Source of the DNA: Argentina anserina | Lineage: Eukaryota > Streptophyta > Magnoliopsida > Rosales > Rosaceae | Direction: 5' to 3' | DNA length: 64,000 bases | Assembly: GCF_933775445.1 (NCBI RefSeq) | Contig: NC_065875.1 | Span: 25,357,555-25,421,554 of the forward strand | Shown: in pieces, positions 10,370 to 23,800 of the stretch | How positions within the stretch are numbered: position 1 is the stretch's first letter | Layout of the letters: each line of letters begins with the position of its first letter | Made by a program: the position numbers and the translations under genes | Notes under the pieces: model-generated | Seen by the model: only the letters and a program-made list of their open reading frames with translations | Databases searched by the model: none | What the model was told of the DNA's origin: nothing

Positions 10370-13300
10370 TTTTTTTGGGTTGATTAACTAACTTTCATTC
10401 ATTAAAAGAGGGGCAAGCCCAATTACAAATCCCACAAATGCAAGACCGGAAAAACCAACTAAGAACTAAGAGCACGGATCATCACCTCAATCACACAAGA
10501 AAAAGTAATCGATGACTAATGAGTCACTAATCTACATAAACCAGTAAATACAGGAATACAACCTAATCTACCACTCACACAATTCATATTGGCTAACAAT
10601 GGCGTCGCAAACGCCTCTCACTGCTATGAAAAAGTGAGGAGTGCCATATTAGAGCATTGTTGCCCGAGTAACTGATACCAAAGAAATCTCATAATACAAA
10701 TCATATGGATACCCGAGACCCAGAACCAAGAACCGATACCAAGAAAATGAGGGGTGATAAACCCAAGCGTGACTAAAAAGTTACACACCCATAATCCCAT
10801 AGGTAAGTGCCAAAATACACTTTAAGCGTACAATCACACGAGTTCTCACTAAGGAATATAACGGTGATCAACATGTTATTTTGGTGTTGGATATCTAATA
10901 TTTTAGAAACATGTGAAACTTTCTGACACCGGTATGAGGAACAAGATCCTCTAGTACTGGACAAAGCCAAAAAGATCCACATAGGGATAAAATAACATCA
11001 CAAGGATGTAATCGGCTCACATATATGTAGCCCAGGGAAATTAACAGCGTAAATAAACAAAGTAATAAAGATAGATACCTCATCAGGGTTAACAACCCGA
11101 GCCCAAGCCACAACCCAGGCCCAGGCGTAAGGCCAATGAACATGAGGTCGATCGCCATGCAGAAACACAGCCCATCTCCAAGGCCCAATAGTAGCAACCC
11201 AACCCAACCACCACATCTTCCAGAGCACAGACGCCCACCGACGATCACGATGCCCGAGGACAGAGGTATTACCACCGCACTTCAAGACGTTGTCATGACG
11301 CCACAAATCAGAGATGCTTCGCTGATCTACAGTGACATAACTCCCTCCCGCCACCAAAAACCCAGTCAACCACCGAGAATGAACTCCTGATTAGAAACTG
11401 TCACGACCCCAAAATTCCGAGTATGAAACTCTAATTTTGAAGTCATAAAAAACTCTAAAACAATCTCAATAAATCGAAATCATTTTAATGTCATAGCGGA
11501 TCATCTCTGAGTTCAAAATACAACTCAGTCAAACCGATTATTACAAACCAAAATTTATAATTCAACATTATAAAAAATGGTAATGTATAATCCTCACAAA
11601 AATTCTCACAAAGAAATCCACACAAAATCCTCACCACAAGATGGAAATAAATAACTTCAAGTCCTTTGAGCGGTCCGTCGATCTCCGCTAATCCACACCT
11701 GTGAAGTTATCCCCTACACCATCGAATAGGTGCACCGAGATTGTAAACACAAACCCGGTAAGCTTTGCATCTCGTATGAGTAAAACAACAATATAACTCG
11801 CATATCAATATATACGAAAATCCACGAATCAACATATATAAATGCACTCATGACTCATTAGACTGCCTATCTGGTTGTCTAATAACGTGAAAATATATGC
11901 ACTCATGAGAATTGGGCAACCCCTCTGTTTACCCAAATGCATTTATAATACCGGTACTCATGAGCGCTGGTACCCCTCTGTTACCCCTCATGTAGTACGC
12001 CGCCGATATTGGACAACCATCTGTCATCCAACATCAAAAATATATGGGTACTCATAAGCTGATAACCCATATGTTACCTCATATGCAGTACCCCAGCAGA
12101 TAGACTAGAGCTCTAACTGAATCGTAACTTTCGCCCGGCCAAATGCTAGGTTTCGACATGCCAAACACGTCCGAAGACATAAACACGTTCGAAGACAAAA
12201 ACACGTCCGAAGACATAAAACTCGTTTTAACAAACTCCATGTTAAAACCATATACAATAATCATCGTGTCATATTGTACAATTTAAATCACATGCTCGAT
12301 ATATAAATCTCATCATCAAAATGAACATATTCACCACGAAATCATGACAGTGTATAATATAGCAAAATATATATATGTACCTATTTACCATTTATACAAA
12401 TACGTATCCACTATATCATATACATATCATATTTCATTCTTTAAAATTCAGCATAAACCCGAATCTCCGCAAGGGTAGATTCGTAAATGTGAGATTTTAC
12501 TTACCTTATAATCTTGAGTGAAATTCCACGATTCCGAAAGTAAATCCGTTACTTGAGTTATCGATCACCTTGAAGAAAAGAATTTAGATTCGTTACGTAA
12601 ACCTTAAATGCCGAAACAGTAATATTATTTTACTGTTCAGCAATTTCTGATCTTACGAAATTACTGTTCACGGAGTTATTATTCACGTGTTTACTATTCA
12701 CATATTTAGTATTCATGTATTACTGTACAAATACATATTATTACGTATTTCTGTACGAGTACATACTATTTACGTATTTCTGTACGTATGTATACTATTC
12801 AAATGTTAATACTGTCTCAGTACTTACAGATTTACCTTTCCAAAATTACTTTTACATTTATTAAATATAATTTACATTTACCGTACGTAAAATAAATTTA
12901 TATTTACCGTAAGTAAATCACTTTTACATTTACCGCACGTAAAAATAAATTTTACAATTTACTCTTTTCGGAAACACTGTTCACGCGCCACTCACTGTGG
13001 CAGAACGTGGGGCCCACGCGGCGAGCCTACGACCGACACGTAGCACGCCACCGCTGCCCTCAAACTCCTCCTTTCTTTCCCCTCTTCCTCCCCACGGCCT
13101 CACGCCGCCTCTAAGCTACTCCACACCCCCACACGTGCCGCCTAAGGCGACGGAATCTCGCCACCTCCTCCTCCGCTCCTCCCCCTCTAATCCACCACCA
13201 AAACCTCACCAAATCAACAAACAATCACACAAATCCATCACACATGCAAAACCCTTACTTTGACAAGCTCGAAAACCACCGGAGGTCGCCGGGGATGGAG

Positions 13301-14257
13301 CTCAACTGTGGCGATGGAACTCGTGGTCTCGGGTTGTAGCGCGAAGGCTCACGGAGGCGCGAGGAGGTGCGTCGACCTCGGGGTCGACTGTGGAGGGTCG
13401 CACGATGCTTCCTGGGCTAGCGGTGAGAGTCACGGTGGCCGGAGCTCGTCAGATCGCTGCGGAGGATTTTCTGAGGGAGAGAGAGAGATTTTCGGGGAGA
13501 GAGAAGAGAGGGAGGCGGAGAGAGGGGTTTCCAAAAATGGAAACCCTAATCTGAAAAATGTCCCTTTTATACTAGTTTTCATAATCGGAAACTAACTTCC
13601 GACGTTAATAACTTTCACATCCGATGTCCGATTCGAATGCGTGATGCGTCCACGAACTCCTATCGACGAGCTCTACAACTTTTGTGAATGAAGTTTTCAC
13701 AAACGAGCAACAGAATAAAAATCGATTCTCACATCGCGGAAACGTAACATTTTTCTAAATAAACGTTCTGATAACGTTTCCGTTTTACGATTTCCGACGT
13801 CACAAAGCGGAAAAAACACGATTTATTGAATTTCATAAACTTATAAGCTTAAAACTAAGTCCAAAAATCATTCCGAAAAATCGGGTTATTACAGAAACGA
13901 ACACAACGTGGTTATCTCCACCTTGTGCTCAGACCCACCGCTGGGGTTTGGATTGCATATGATGAGAAACCATTCGCCGACCCACCAAGCCTAACTCTGG
14001 ATCTCCTCCTGAAATCAATCGAAAGAGATCGATACCATCGATCTGGTTTGGATAGTTCCAGATCCCATCCATCCGACCCTATATTGTCTCTCTGCCGCAT
14101 AGTACCTTTGTAGAAAGCCATGCCTTTAAACCCCTCCTGGGCCGGAACGCAGTGCCAGACAAGCCGGCGACATACGGCCGGGAGAGGAGGGTTCCTCAGA
14201 TCTCTCTTTTCTCGCGCGTGTGGCGCGTACTTGTTAAGTTGAATCAGCTCGGTTGGG
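10370..14257 (-). mobile_element. Short LINE-like (non-LTR) retroelement, itself interrupted
   Basis: Flanked by a perfect 13-bp duplication (tggccacatacac at 10357-10369 and 14258-14270). At the left it starts with a T run, i.e. a poly-A tail on the minus strand, as expected for target-primed reverse transcription. Without the nested LTR at 11399-13893 it is only about 1.39 kb. No endonuclease or reverse transcriptase domain is visible, so it is 5'-truncated or non-autonomous. Open frames in 10895-11369 and 13912-14225 on the minus strand are Trp- and Arg-rich and not recognised. Confidence 0.7.
11399..13893. mobile_element. Solo LTR, 2.5 kb, family TGTCACGACCC...GGGTTATTACA
   Basis: Begins TGTCACGACCCCAAAATTCC and ends AATCGGGTTATTACA. 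It is flanked by a perfect 5-bp TSD, GAAAC (11394-11398 and 13894-13898). Start TG, end CA and a 5-bp TSD are LTR hallmarks. No second LTR or gag-pol lies between the TSD copies, so it is a solo LTR left by recombination. Internal landmarks are a block of degenerate repeats around 11850-12110 (tactcatgag...ttacccctcatg), a run of tacgtatt/ttcacgta words at 12660-12960, and a GC-rich zone at 12980-13540 whose open frames are not genes. Confidence 0.88.
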
Positions 14258-14270
14258 TGGCCACATACAC
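14258..14270. repeat. 13-bp TSD, right copy (LINE-like insertion)
   Basis: tggccacatacac, identical to 10357-10369. Confidence 0.85.
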
Positions 14271-14949
14271 GTTGGTTCAAATGAAGAGAACCATTCAAAT
14301 AAATCATCTCTTGTAGCGGCCAACCAGAATCCTTACAACTCCCAATGGTTCTCCAACTCTTGGAGCCAACAGTTAATATCACTACCTTCGATTCATTAGA
14401 TCCTTTGCCAAAATGCAAGATAAGAAAGTTTATATACACGGGTGATGGACTAAACCCAAACGTGCTGCTTCACCATGTTTAACATTCTTGCGTCTTGGAA
14501 GAGCTAAAGTCTCACTAGTAATGGATGCAAAAGGTAAAAATCGTTTTTGCTTATTCTTGCAGTGGGTATCACGTATGCAGAGGAGGTCATTGCATGAACC
14601 CACGACAAGATGCTTCCATGATGAATCAGCAATTCAGCATTAACAGGCTTTAGGCACCCTTAGGGAGACGCCTTCCAGGCTCGAGGACTTTCCAAGATCA
14701 ACTATATTCATCCCAGTTGGGCTTTTGCTATACATCATAAAGCAAGAGGGAGTTTAACAAAACAAGTCTTTGAATGAGGATCGGGGAGCAAATAGAGCCA
14801 AGGGTTGCACCACTGTTTTGAACTGAAGAAGTTTCTTTGTGGGGATTTTGCAGAAGATTTCCACGATATATTATGTGGAACGGGAGTTGGAGAATGAATT
14901 CTCCACTGTCAGTCTTGGCTGGATGAGTTTTGGCTTTCTTCTTCCTCCT

Positions 14950-17045
14950 CATATTGTAGTTGGATCAGCTGTGCTCATATGATCTACACACAAACCGTAC
15001 ATGTCTATAAGACTGTATTCTAGTCACAAACCCTAACCTACGAACCTGAAACTTCCCATTACCTCAAAATCCATAATCACAGAAACATTATAAAAAACAG
15101 AGAGCTGATCGAACTCAAAGGCATCAACAAAGACAAATCAGAAAATTTTCTCAAGAACCAGAAAATTCGAGAGCAGAGAATTGCCAAAATGTTACAAACA
15201 CCCTTGTGAACATGTTGATTCGAACCATTTCATAAAATCTAAAACATATTGTGCCAGTTCTTAGTTAGGCTTGGTTAGTAAAACAAGACATCAATTTCTA
15301 ACCTCTGGGCGGGGCAGAGAGGGGAGGAGAGGCCAAGAGGAACTCTCTCACTGAAGACGGAAGACTGACATGGTGTCTTCTTTCTCACGGTTGTCAGGTA
15401 ATTGGATGTTATGGTTTTGGCCTGCACTAGCCTTAGTAGTAGCCCATAAATGTGAATTGGAACCCTTTATTGGAATTAAAAATGGAAAATGGGCCGAAAA
15501 GTCCAACCCGGTACGGATTTGGTCCATTAAAAGTTGGTCTGACACGACCCGAGTTTGTTAGAGACCTCACCCAACCCGAGTCCGTTATCATAATAGCCCA
15601 CTTGCGCGGCAAAGAGAGCTTTGGTTATCATCTGGTTGTAATTCTTGTCCCAAATGTGAGTGAGCCCAGTCACCTTGCAGGGATACATGTTCCCAAAGAC
15701 ATGCTCATTCTGACACTTCCAGTCACACTTATGAACAGACACTGGCCCATCCCGGCCCAAAATCGTCAACAGAAAGATAACATTAGCAGGTCCTGCTACC
15801 ACAGATTTCCCATTGACCTCCATTGCAACTGCGAAATCGATCAGCTCAAAAGGTCAATTTCCACAGTCTGGAGGTCTGCCTCTAAGACTACAGATCCCAC
15901 ACACTCCCCTACTCAGATGGTCGGTGGACCCTTCATTATGGAGTTTAATCGGAGTCATAGTGGCAATGATATCTTTAATAACAAGCCAAAAGAAAAATAA
16001 AAAAAGTCAAATGGTTAAAATTTTAAATTATTTAATTTGTTCCTAATTTATTAATTACCATTATATGTATTTTCAGGAGAAATAAGAGTGTAACTTGATA
16101 AATAATAAACTCAAAAATAAAGTTTTTTTTACGGTTGTTGATTTGCTCATTCACCATCTCCATAATTAAAGAGAATTGACAGACCATAATCTCAACACTT
16201 CTGCCGAGTATTAGGCTAATATATAATGAAGCCTAAATAATTGGGATGATTTGAATTGTTGATGGGTACCTGCCGTTGCCGGTTGGTGTTGTAGTTTTAG
16301 TTTTTAGCTAAATTGATATCGATATCCTGTTATAGTTCTTCACCTACTCCTATATTTATTTCCATACTTGAACATACAACCAATCATTTTATTTTAATCC
16401 GATTCTTAATCAGTAGATAACAACGTACAGAAACAGAGTTATGATCAAGACTCGAGAGGAAGAAAGGGAGATCTGAGAAGAACAAAATCGACGGCATAGT
16501 TTAATGCCCTAGTTTTATGCCTTCGTTGCTGATGAAACTGGCCGGAAACAAAGCATGCATGCTTTTTTAGCTTTTCATCAAACATAATGAACAACAAACT
16601 TCAATTTTTCAAAATATGGAAACATTATTCGGCAATCCGAATAGAACTGATCGATACTACATATGAAATTGACTATTGAACTTGGCTCATTAAATTCCTG
16701 TAGAGTGTGGAACTATATGGACCTTATATACATTTGCTTCCTAACAAGAAGACGAAATATCCCAATAACGTTAACTTATTATGTGTGTATGACAGATACC
16801 TAACGAAGTGGAGGAATCCCGCAAATACTGTAAGTATGACAGCTAGATGCAGTGGCAAAAAATACATTGACACACAGATGCTTATTATTTATTAATTGTT
16901 TTGACATGTATACTGACGGATCTAATCGATGGATTTGGACAGACCAGTCAGTTTCTAAACTTTCTGCTGGAGATGTAGACCCAACAAACACCAAGAGAAA
17001 GGAGTTAGTTAATGATTCCTATGTATGGTAGTTGTTAGCTAGTAT
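14950..17045. other. Spacer holding only the remnant at 15.5-15.9 kb
   Basis: Apart from the coding remnant, no gene or structured RNA is recognised. Composition becomes AT-rich after 16000. Confidence 0.4.
15527..15860 (-). pseudogene. Unrecognised Cys-containing coding remnant
   Basis: A minus-strand frame of about 98 residues with coding-like composition: MEVNGKSVVAGPANVIFLLT, then GPVSVHKCDWKCQNEHVFGN, then MYPCKVTGLTHIWDKNYNQ. The block resembles a zinc-ribbon-like part of a larger plant protein that I cannot name. The WDKNYNQ tail looks like a decayed CDKNCNQ with both cysteines lost. It has no start context, no neighbouring exons and no continuation, so I take it as a captured or decaying fragment. 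Confidence 0.35.
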
Positions 17046-19674
17046 TGTAACGACCCAAAATTTCGAGTATAAAAACTCAAAATATTAAAGTCGTACAACA
17101 CTATAACAATCTCAACGAATCGAAATCGTTTAAATGCACAGCGGATCATCACTGAGTTCACAATAAAACTCAGACAACCAATTATTACAAACCAAAATTT
17201 ATAATTCACATTACATAAATGGAAATGTAATAATCCTCACAATCTCACACAAAACTCACAATAAAACCTCGCAAGTTCTCACACACAAATCCATACTAGA
17301 AACCTCACCACAAGCAGGTTAACGATCAACTTCGAGTCTCCGGAGTCGTCTCTCAATCGCCACTAATCGACACCTGCGGAATTATCCCCTACACCATCGA
17401 TTTGGTGCACCGGGATTGTAAACACAAACCCGGTAAGCTTATAGCTCGTATGAGTAAAATGAAAACTTAACTCGCATGTCAATATATACGAAAATCCACA
17501 AATCAACAAATATAAATGGTCTCATGAGTCAATGGACGGCCCATCTGGTTGTCCCAAAAATATATGAAATAAAGTGCTCATGAGAAATTGGGCAACCCTT
17601 CTGGTTACCCAAATACATTTATAATACGGGTACTAATGAACGCTGGTACATATCCGTTACCCCTCATGTAGTACACAGCTGATATTGGGTAACCACCTGC
17701 TACCCAACATCAAAACAATATGAGTACTCATGAGCAGCTAACCACCCGTTACCTCTCATGCAGTACTCCGACAGATAGACTAGAGCTCTAACTGTATCGT
17801 AACTTTCGCTCGGCCAAAGGCTAGGTTTCGACTTGCCAAACACGTACAATAATCTCATATCATATTGTACAAAAATCAAGTTTGAAGACAAATCAACATT
17901 TTAACAATCTCCATGTTAAAATCACGTACAATAATCTCACATCATATTGTACAAAAATCAAGTCCGAAGACAAATCAACATTTTACCAATCTCCATGTTA
18001 AAATCACGTACAATAATCTCACATCATATTGTACAAAACTCAAGTCCGAAGACAAATCAACATTTTAACAAACACCATGTTAAAACCACGTACAATAATC
18101 ACACCTCATATTGTACAAATTAAATCACATACTCAATATTTAATTCTCGTCATCGAAATGACTAATTACAATGAATTCATAACAGTATATAATATAGCAA
18201 ATTATATATATATGTATTTATTACCACTTATACAATATATATGTAATCCACTATATCGTATACATGTCGTAATTCAATATTAAAAACTCTTGCAACATCT
18301 TGAATCTCCACAAGGGTAGATTCGTAAATATGTGAGATTTTACTCACCTTATCGACTCGAGCGTAATTCCAAATTTTCCGAAGATAATTTCTTTCCTTCA
18401 TTTATTGATCACCTTGAAAAGAGAAGAAAAGAATTTAGAAACGTTTCGTAGATCTTGAAATGCCGAAACAGTATTAATATGTTACCGTTCAGCAATTTTT
18501 TGTTGTACGAATTACTGTTCATTGAGTACTATTCACTTTGTACTATTCACGTATTTATGTACAAATGTACATTCAATACGTATTCATGTACGAGTACATA
18601 TTGTTTACGTATTTCTGTACATATAAATACTATTCAAATGTACATACTCTCTCAGTAAATAAAAATTACTGAATTACCCTTTATAAATTACTTTTTACAT
18701 TTACTGAAAGTAATTTATATTTACATTTACCGTACGTAAAATAAATTTACATTTACCGTACGTAAACTAAATTTACATTTATCATACGTAAAAAATAAAT
18801 TTATATTTTTACCCCTTCGGAAACATTGTTCACGCGCCACCTCCGGCAGGCCGCACGTGGCGCTCACGCGCCACTCACTGTAGCAGTGCGTGGGGCACAC
18901 GCGCCGAGCCTAGGGCCGGCGCGTAACACGCCACCACCGCCCCATTTCTCTTCCTTTCTCCTCCCTCTTCTCCTCCACGGCCTCACGCCGCCCCTAGACT
19001 ACTCCACTGCCCTTCACGCGCCGCCTAAGGCGACGGTATCTCTCCCCCCTCCTCCTCAGTTTCTCCTCTTCCAATCCACATCAAAACCTCACCAAAATGA
19101 CAAACAACCACACCAATCCATCAATCAAGTACAACCCTTACCTCGACGAAGCTCTAGAACCACCGGAGATGCGCCTAGGAAGGAGACGGTTTCTGCCGAA
19201 TCTTGGGGGTAGCTGGTGGAGCTCCGGCGCTGCGTGGGACGGCGTGTCGAGCTCGGGGTCGGCTGCGAAGGGTCGCGCGAAGCTTCCTAGGCCGGCGGTG
19301 TGCGACACGTACGAGCGGTGAGGGAGATCGCCAGAGATGGATTTTTTTAGGGAGGGAGAGAGCGAATCGGGGAGAGAGAAGGGGAGGGAGGCGGAATGAG
19401 GAGAGAGAAGGGGTTTCCTGAAATGGAAACCCTAAGTACAAAAATGTAATTTTTATACTCGTTTCCAAAATCAGAAACTAACTTCCGACGTTAATAACTT
19501 TCACCTCCGATGTCCGATTCGAACGTGTCACATGTCCACGCACTCGTATCGACGAGCTCTACGACTTCCGTGAAGAAAATTTTCACAAAAGATTGACGGA
19601 ATAAAAGTCGATATATTTGTTGCGGAAATGTAACGTTTTTCTAATTAAACGTTCTGAAAACTAGGGTTATTACA
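17046..19674. mobile_element. LTR of the same family, second copy
   Basis: Begins TGTAACGACCCAAAATTTCG and ends CTAGGGTTATTACA. It is alignable with 11399-13893 over almost its whole length, with the same internal landmarks (ttacccctcatgtagtac, tttaccgtacgtaaa repeats, GC-rich block ending in a gagagagaagggg run). It is about 2.63 kb. The 180 bases before the end are shortened compared with the first copy. No TSD is visible (agtat on the left, agggt on the right). Within it, 17840-18120 contains three to four tandem copies of a ~70-80-base unit (cacgtacaataatctcacat then tccatgttaaaa). Confidence 0.8.
17840..18120. repeat. Tandem repeat of ~75 bp inside the second LTR
   Basis: The words cacgtacaataatctca(c/t)at and aacatttta(a/c)(c/a)aa recur near 17842, 17935, 18007 and 18089 with caagtccgaagacaaatcaa between them. 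The first LTR copy has a different, shorter expansion here (acacgtccgaagacataaa, around 12166-12220). Confidence 0.75.
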
Positions 19675-20124
19675 AGGGTTGTGTTTATGAAGGGGGTTGG
19701 TACGTGCTGCAGTTTCAACCCAGTAGAAAACCAACAATTAAATACGAAAGTCTAGTCGATCCCTCAAAAAAAAAATAGAAGATCAGAAGAGAACGATGCA
19801 TATTGTGGAGACCTAAAGGCTAGATATATCGACATGATCGATAAGCAGTTTACTTTTCAATCACGCATATATTAGATTAGCCTTGATCTTGGTGTTCTGT
19901 GTTTGATGACTTTGATCATATAAACATAGAAATGAGAGCTTACAGAGTTCGATCGCTCCTCATTCGCGGGACCAATGGATTTACATACAATAATCAGCAG
20001 CGTACGTTCAGGTCGATCTGTAATTGTTTATGTTTTAACAATATTAAACAGATCGAGTACGTGGGGAATGAATCAATCTCCAGGTCTTTACCCGAAATTA
20101 TCTTTACCTCTTCTATCAAGAATA

Positions 20125-20134
20125 TAATCTATTA
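20125..20134. repeat. 10-bp TSD, left copy
   Basis: TAATCTATTA, identical to 20544-20553. Confidence 0.85.
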
Positions 20135-20543
20135 CGGATTTTCTCAAATGCGGAGGTCCGCACCAATGGTTTTGGTGCAGATTTCCATTTTTTATCATTT
20201 TTTATCGAATTTTCTCATCTACACCGTCTAGTATCTAGATAATATTGTGTAGATCATCTCTGCAAAATTTCAGCCAATTTAGTAATTGTTAAGACCCTCA
20301 AAATCGAATAACAAATGGACGGACCGAATTCTATCGAACATGAACCGTTCATATTGTTAACAGAAAAACGCAAGTTTGAGGGCCTTAACGATTACCAAAT
20401 TGGCTGAAATTGTGCAGAGATGATCTACATAATATTATCTAGATACTAGACGGTAGAGATGAGAAAATTCGATCAAAAACTGGTAAAAAGATGGAAATCC
20501 GCACCAAAATCTTGGTGCGGTCCTCCGCAGCCAAGAAGTGCCG
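20135..20543. mobile_element. MULE-like fold-back MITE, 409 bp
   Basis: Two arms of about 175 bp are inverted copies of each other. CGGATTTTCTC...TGCGGAGGTCCGCACCAA on the left matches CGGCACTTCTTGGCTGCGGA on the minus strand at the right. The arms continue through CGTCTAGTATCTAGATAATA and CAATTT(G/A)GTAAT(C/T)GTTAAG. A perfect 10-bp duplication flanks the element. Long terminal inverted repeats with a 9-11-bp TSD fit the Mutator superfamily. No coding capacity. Confidence 0.85.
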
Positions 20544-20553
20544 TAATCTATTA
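20544..20553. repeat. 10-bp TSD, right copy
   Basis: TAATCTATTA, identical to 20125-20134. Confidence 0.85.
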
Positions 20554-20856
20554 TATATATGTCTAGATTTAATTAGTCAAGAACTGTCGATACTTACTGT
20601 CAGACACAAAAATTTATCTGCTTGCGCGGTTGGGCCTGTAATTGTTATAGGTGCTTGGGCCTGTAATTGTTATAGGTGCTTCAGTATGTCCAACAAACAT
20701 GGAGGTTTATTCAGTAGTGGAGTACTCCAAATCAATAGAAACATTTAAAATGCAGCTAATTAGGATCCCTAGCTTGGTACGGTTAGGTCTCCTAGAGAGG
20801 TGGTCTCCTAGAGAAGTGCATAAACTGAATATCAAAACAACTCCTTAACGTCTTGG

Positions 20857-23800
20857 TATGGGTGGAATTCGGTCCAAACGGTTCCGTTTTGGGTTCAAAT
20901 CGGAAACCGAATTGAAATTAAATTTCAGTTCGGTTCACGGTTAAACGAGATTCGAATTAGATGAAATTTTAAAATGATCACTAAATATATATATATACTG
21001 ATCGCATCGGATGGTGTCGATCAATTCCGATAAGTTTCCTTCATATAGTCGCTTCATAATGTGATAGTTTTATTATAAACATAATATAAAAGTTATGATA
21101 CATTAGTTAACACTTCGGAGATCGACAACTCTAGTTCGAAATATGGTCGATCGACACCAGTAAATGTGATCGATATATATATTTAAGGACCATGTAAAAA
21201 ATTTCATCCGTTTTGAACATGGTTTGACCGCCCGTACCAACGGTCAACCAAAAAAGAGGCGTTTTCACATAATAAAACCTCATTAACCGGGGCTTTGCTA
21301 AATGAGTTTCCTCGTTGCGACCACGCTCGATCGATGACAAAAATTATGTGTTTTCAAATATGTAAATAATTTTCCGCATTCGCATCTTGGTAATGGGCAC
21401 CCTTAGGGCATATTAGTGTTGTTTTTGGTTTAACGGAAATTTTGACGGTCAAACGAGGTCTGAATTGGATGAAATTTTAAAATGATCACTAAATATATAT
21501 ACTGATCACATCGGATGGTGTCGATCAATTCCGATAAATCTTCTTCATATAGTCGCTTCATAATGTGATAGTTTTATTATAAACCTAATATAAATGTTAT
21601 GATACATCAGTGGACACTTCGACGATCGAAAACTCCAGTTCGAAATATGGTCAATCGACACTAGTAGATGTGATCGGTATATATATTTAGGGACCATGTA
21701 AAAATTTCATCCGTTTTGAACATGGTTTGACCGCCCGTACCAACGGTTAACCAAAAAAGATGCGTTTTCACATAATAAAACCCCATTAACCGGGGCTTTG
21801 CTAAATGAGTTTCCTCGTTGCGACCACGCTCGATCGATGACAAAAATTATGTGATTTCAAATATGTAAACAGTTTTCCGCATTCACATCTTGGTAATAGG
21901 TCCCCACTAGGGCATATTAGTGTTGTTTTTGGTTTACCGGAAATTCCGATGGTCAAACGAGGTCCGAATTAGATGAAATTTTAAAATGATCACTAAATAT
22001 ATATACTGATTACACCGGATGGTGTCGATCGATTCTGAGAAGTTTTCTTCATATAGTCGCTTCATAATATGATACTTTTATTGTAAACATAATATAAAGG
22101 TTATGATACATTAGTGGACACTTTGGCAATCGACAACTCCAGTTCGAAAATATGGTCGATCGACACCAGTAGATGTGATCGGTATATATATTTAGGGACC
22201 ATGTAAAAATTTCATCCGTTTTGATTTTTGAACATGGTTTAACCGTCCGTACCAACTGTCAATAAAAAAAGAGGCGTTTTCACATAATAAAACCTCATTG
22301 ACCGGGGCTTTGCCAAATGAGTTTCCTTGTTGCGACCACGCACGATCGATGATAAAAATTATGTGATTTCAAATATGTAAACAGCTTTCCGTATTCGCAT
22401 CTTGGTAATGGGTTCCCCTTAGGGCATATTAGTGTTGTTTTTGGTTTACCGGAAATTTCGACGGTTAAACGAGGTTCGAATTGGATGAAATTTTAAAATG
22501 ATCACTAAATATATATACTGATCACATCGGATGGTGTCGATCAATTCCGAGAAGTTTCCTTCATATAGTCGCTTCATAATGTAATAGTTTTATTATAAAC
22601 ATAATATAAACGTTATGATACATTAGTGGACATTTCAGCGATCGACAACTCCAATTCAAAATATGGTCGATCGATATCAGTAAATTTGATCGGTATATAT
22701 ATTTAGGAACCATGTAAAATTTTCATCCGTTTTGAACATGGTTTGACCATCCGTATCAACGGTTAACCAAAAAAGAGGCGTTTTCACATAATAAAACCTT
22801 ATTGACCGGGGATTTGCCAAATGAGTGTCCTCGTTGCGAGCATGCACGATCGATGAAAAAAATTATGTGATTTCAAATATGTAAACAGCTTTCCGCATTC
22901 GCATCTTGGTAATGGGTCCCCTCTTATAGCATATTAGTGTTGTTTTTGGTTTACCAGAAATTTCAACGGTTAAACGAGGTTCGAATTGGATGAAATTTTA
23001 AAATGATCACTAAATATATATACTGATCACATCGGATAATGTTGATCAATTCCGAGAAGTTTCATTCATATAGTCGCTTCATAATGTGACAGTTTTATTA
23101 TAAACCTAATATAAACGTTTTGATACATTAGTGGACACTTCAGCGATCGACAACTCCAGTTCGAAATATGATCGATCGACAACAGTAGATGTGACCGGTA
23201 TATATATTTAGGGACCATATAAAAATTTTAAATGTTTTGAACATGGTTTAATCGTCTGTACCAACGGTCAACCAAAAAAGAGGCGTTTTCACATAATAAA
23301 ACATCATTGACCGGGGCTTTGCCAAATGAGTTTCCTAGTTGCGACCACGCACGATCGATGATAAAAATTATGTGATTTCAAATATGTAAACAGTTTTCCG
23401 CAATCGCATCTTGGTAATGGGTCCCCCTTAGGGCATATTAGTGTTGTTTTTGGTTTACCGAAAATTCCGACGGTTAAACGAGGTCCGAATTAGATGAAAT
23501 TTTAAAATGATCACTAAATATATGTCAACTAAAAAATGTGTTTTGACATATTGAAACCCCATTGACCGAGCTTTGCCAAATAGATTTCTTCAGTACGCCC
23601 GCGCACAATAGGTAAAAAAAAAGAGGTGATTTCATATATGCAAATAACTTTCGGCATTCGCACATTTGTAATAGGTCATCCATTAGAGCATATTAGTGGT
23701 ATTTTTCGATTTACCAAAAATGTCGACGGTCAAATGAGGTCCGAATTAGATGAAAATTTTACATGGTCACTAACTATATATATCAGTCATATCGACTGGT

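Larger units (their letters stand above)
10260..14940 (-). pseudogene. F-box protein pseudogene, split by nested insertions
   Basis: Read on the minus strand from about 14940, a degenerate F-box is visible across frames (LPFHIIY, then KIPTKKLLQFKTVV, then FKDLF). A linker follows with SPTGMNIVDLGKSSSLEG and a VVGSCNDLLCI motif, then an F-box-associated domain (SNESKVVILTVGSKSWRTIG, then WPLQEMIYLNGSLHLNQ). It has frameshifts and in-frame stops, so it is dead. At 14270 the frame runs into an insertion. Removing the insertion and one copy of its 13-bp target repeat, the frame continues at 10356 downward (QAVIPFVHSTYKVSSSKSFR) to a stop near 10260. This supports insertion into a once continuous F-box gene. 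Confidence 0.6.

Noticed and set aside
12997..13595. Pro- and Gly-rich open frames
   Set aside because: Inside a solo LTR; the matching part of the second LTR (18826-19421) has similar but frame-shifted frames, so they are not under coding constraint.
21131..22255. Repeated 60-70-residue minus-strand open frames
   Set aside because: They recur with the 505-bp tandem unit and lose length with each unit's mutations.
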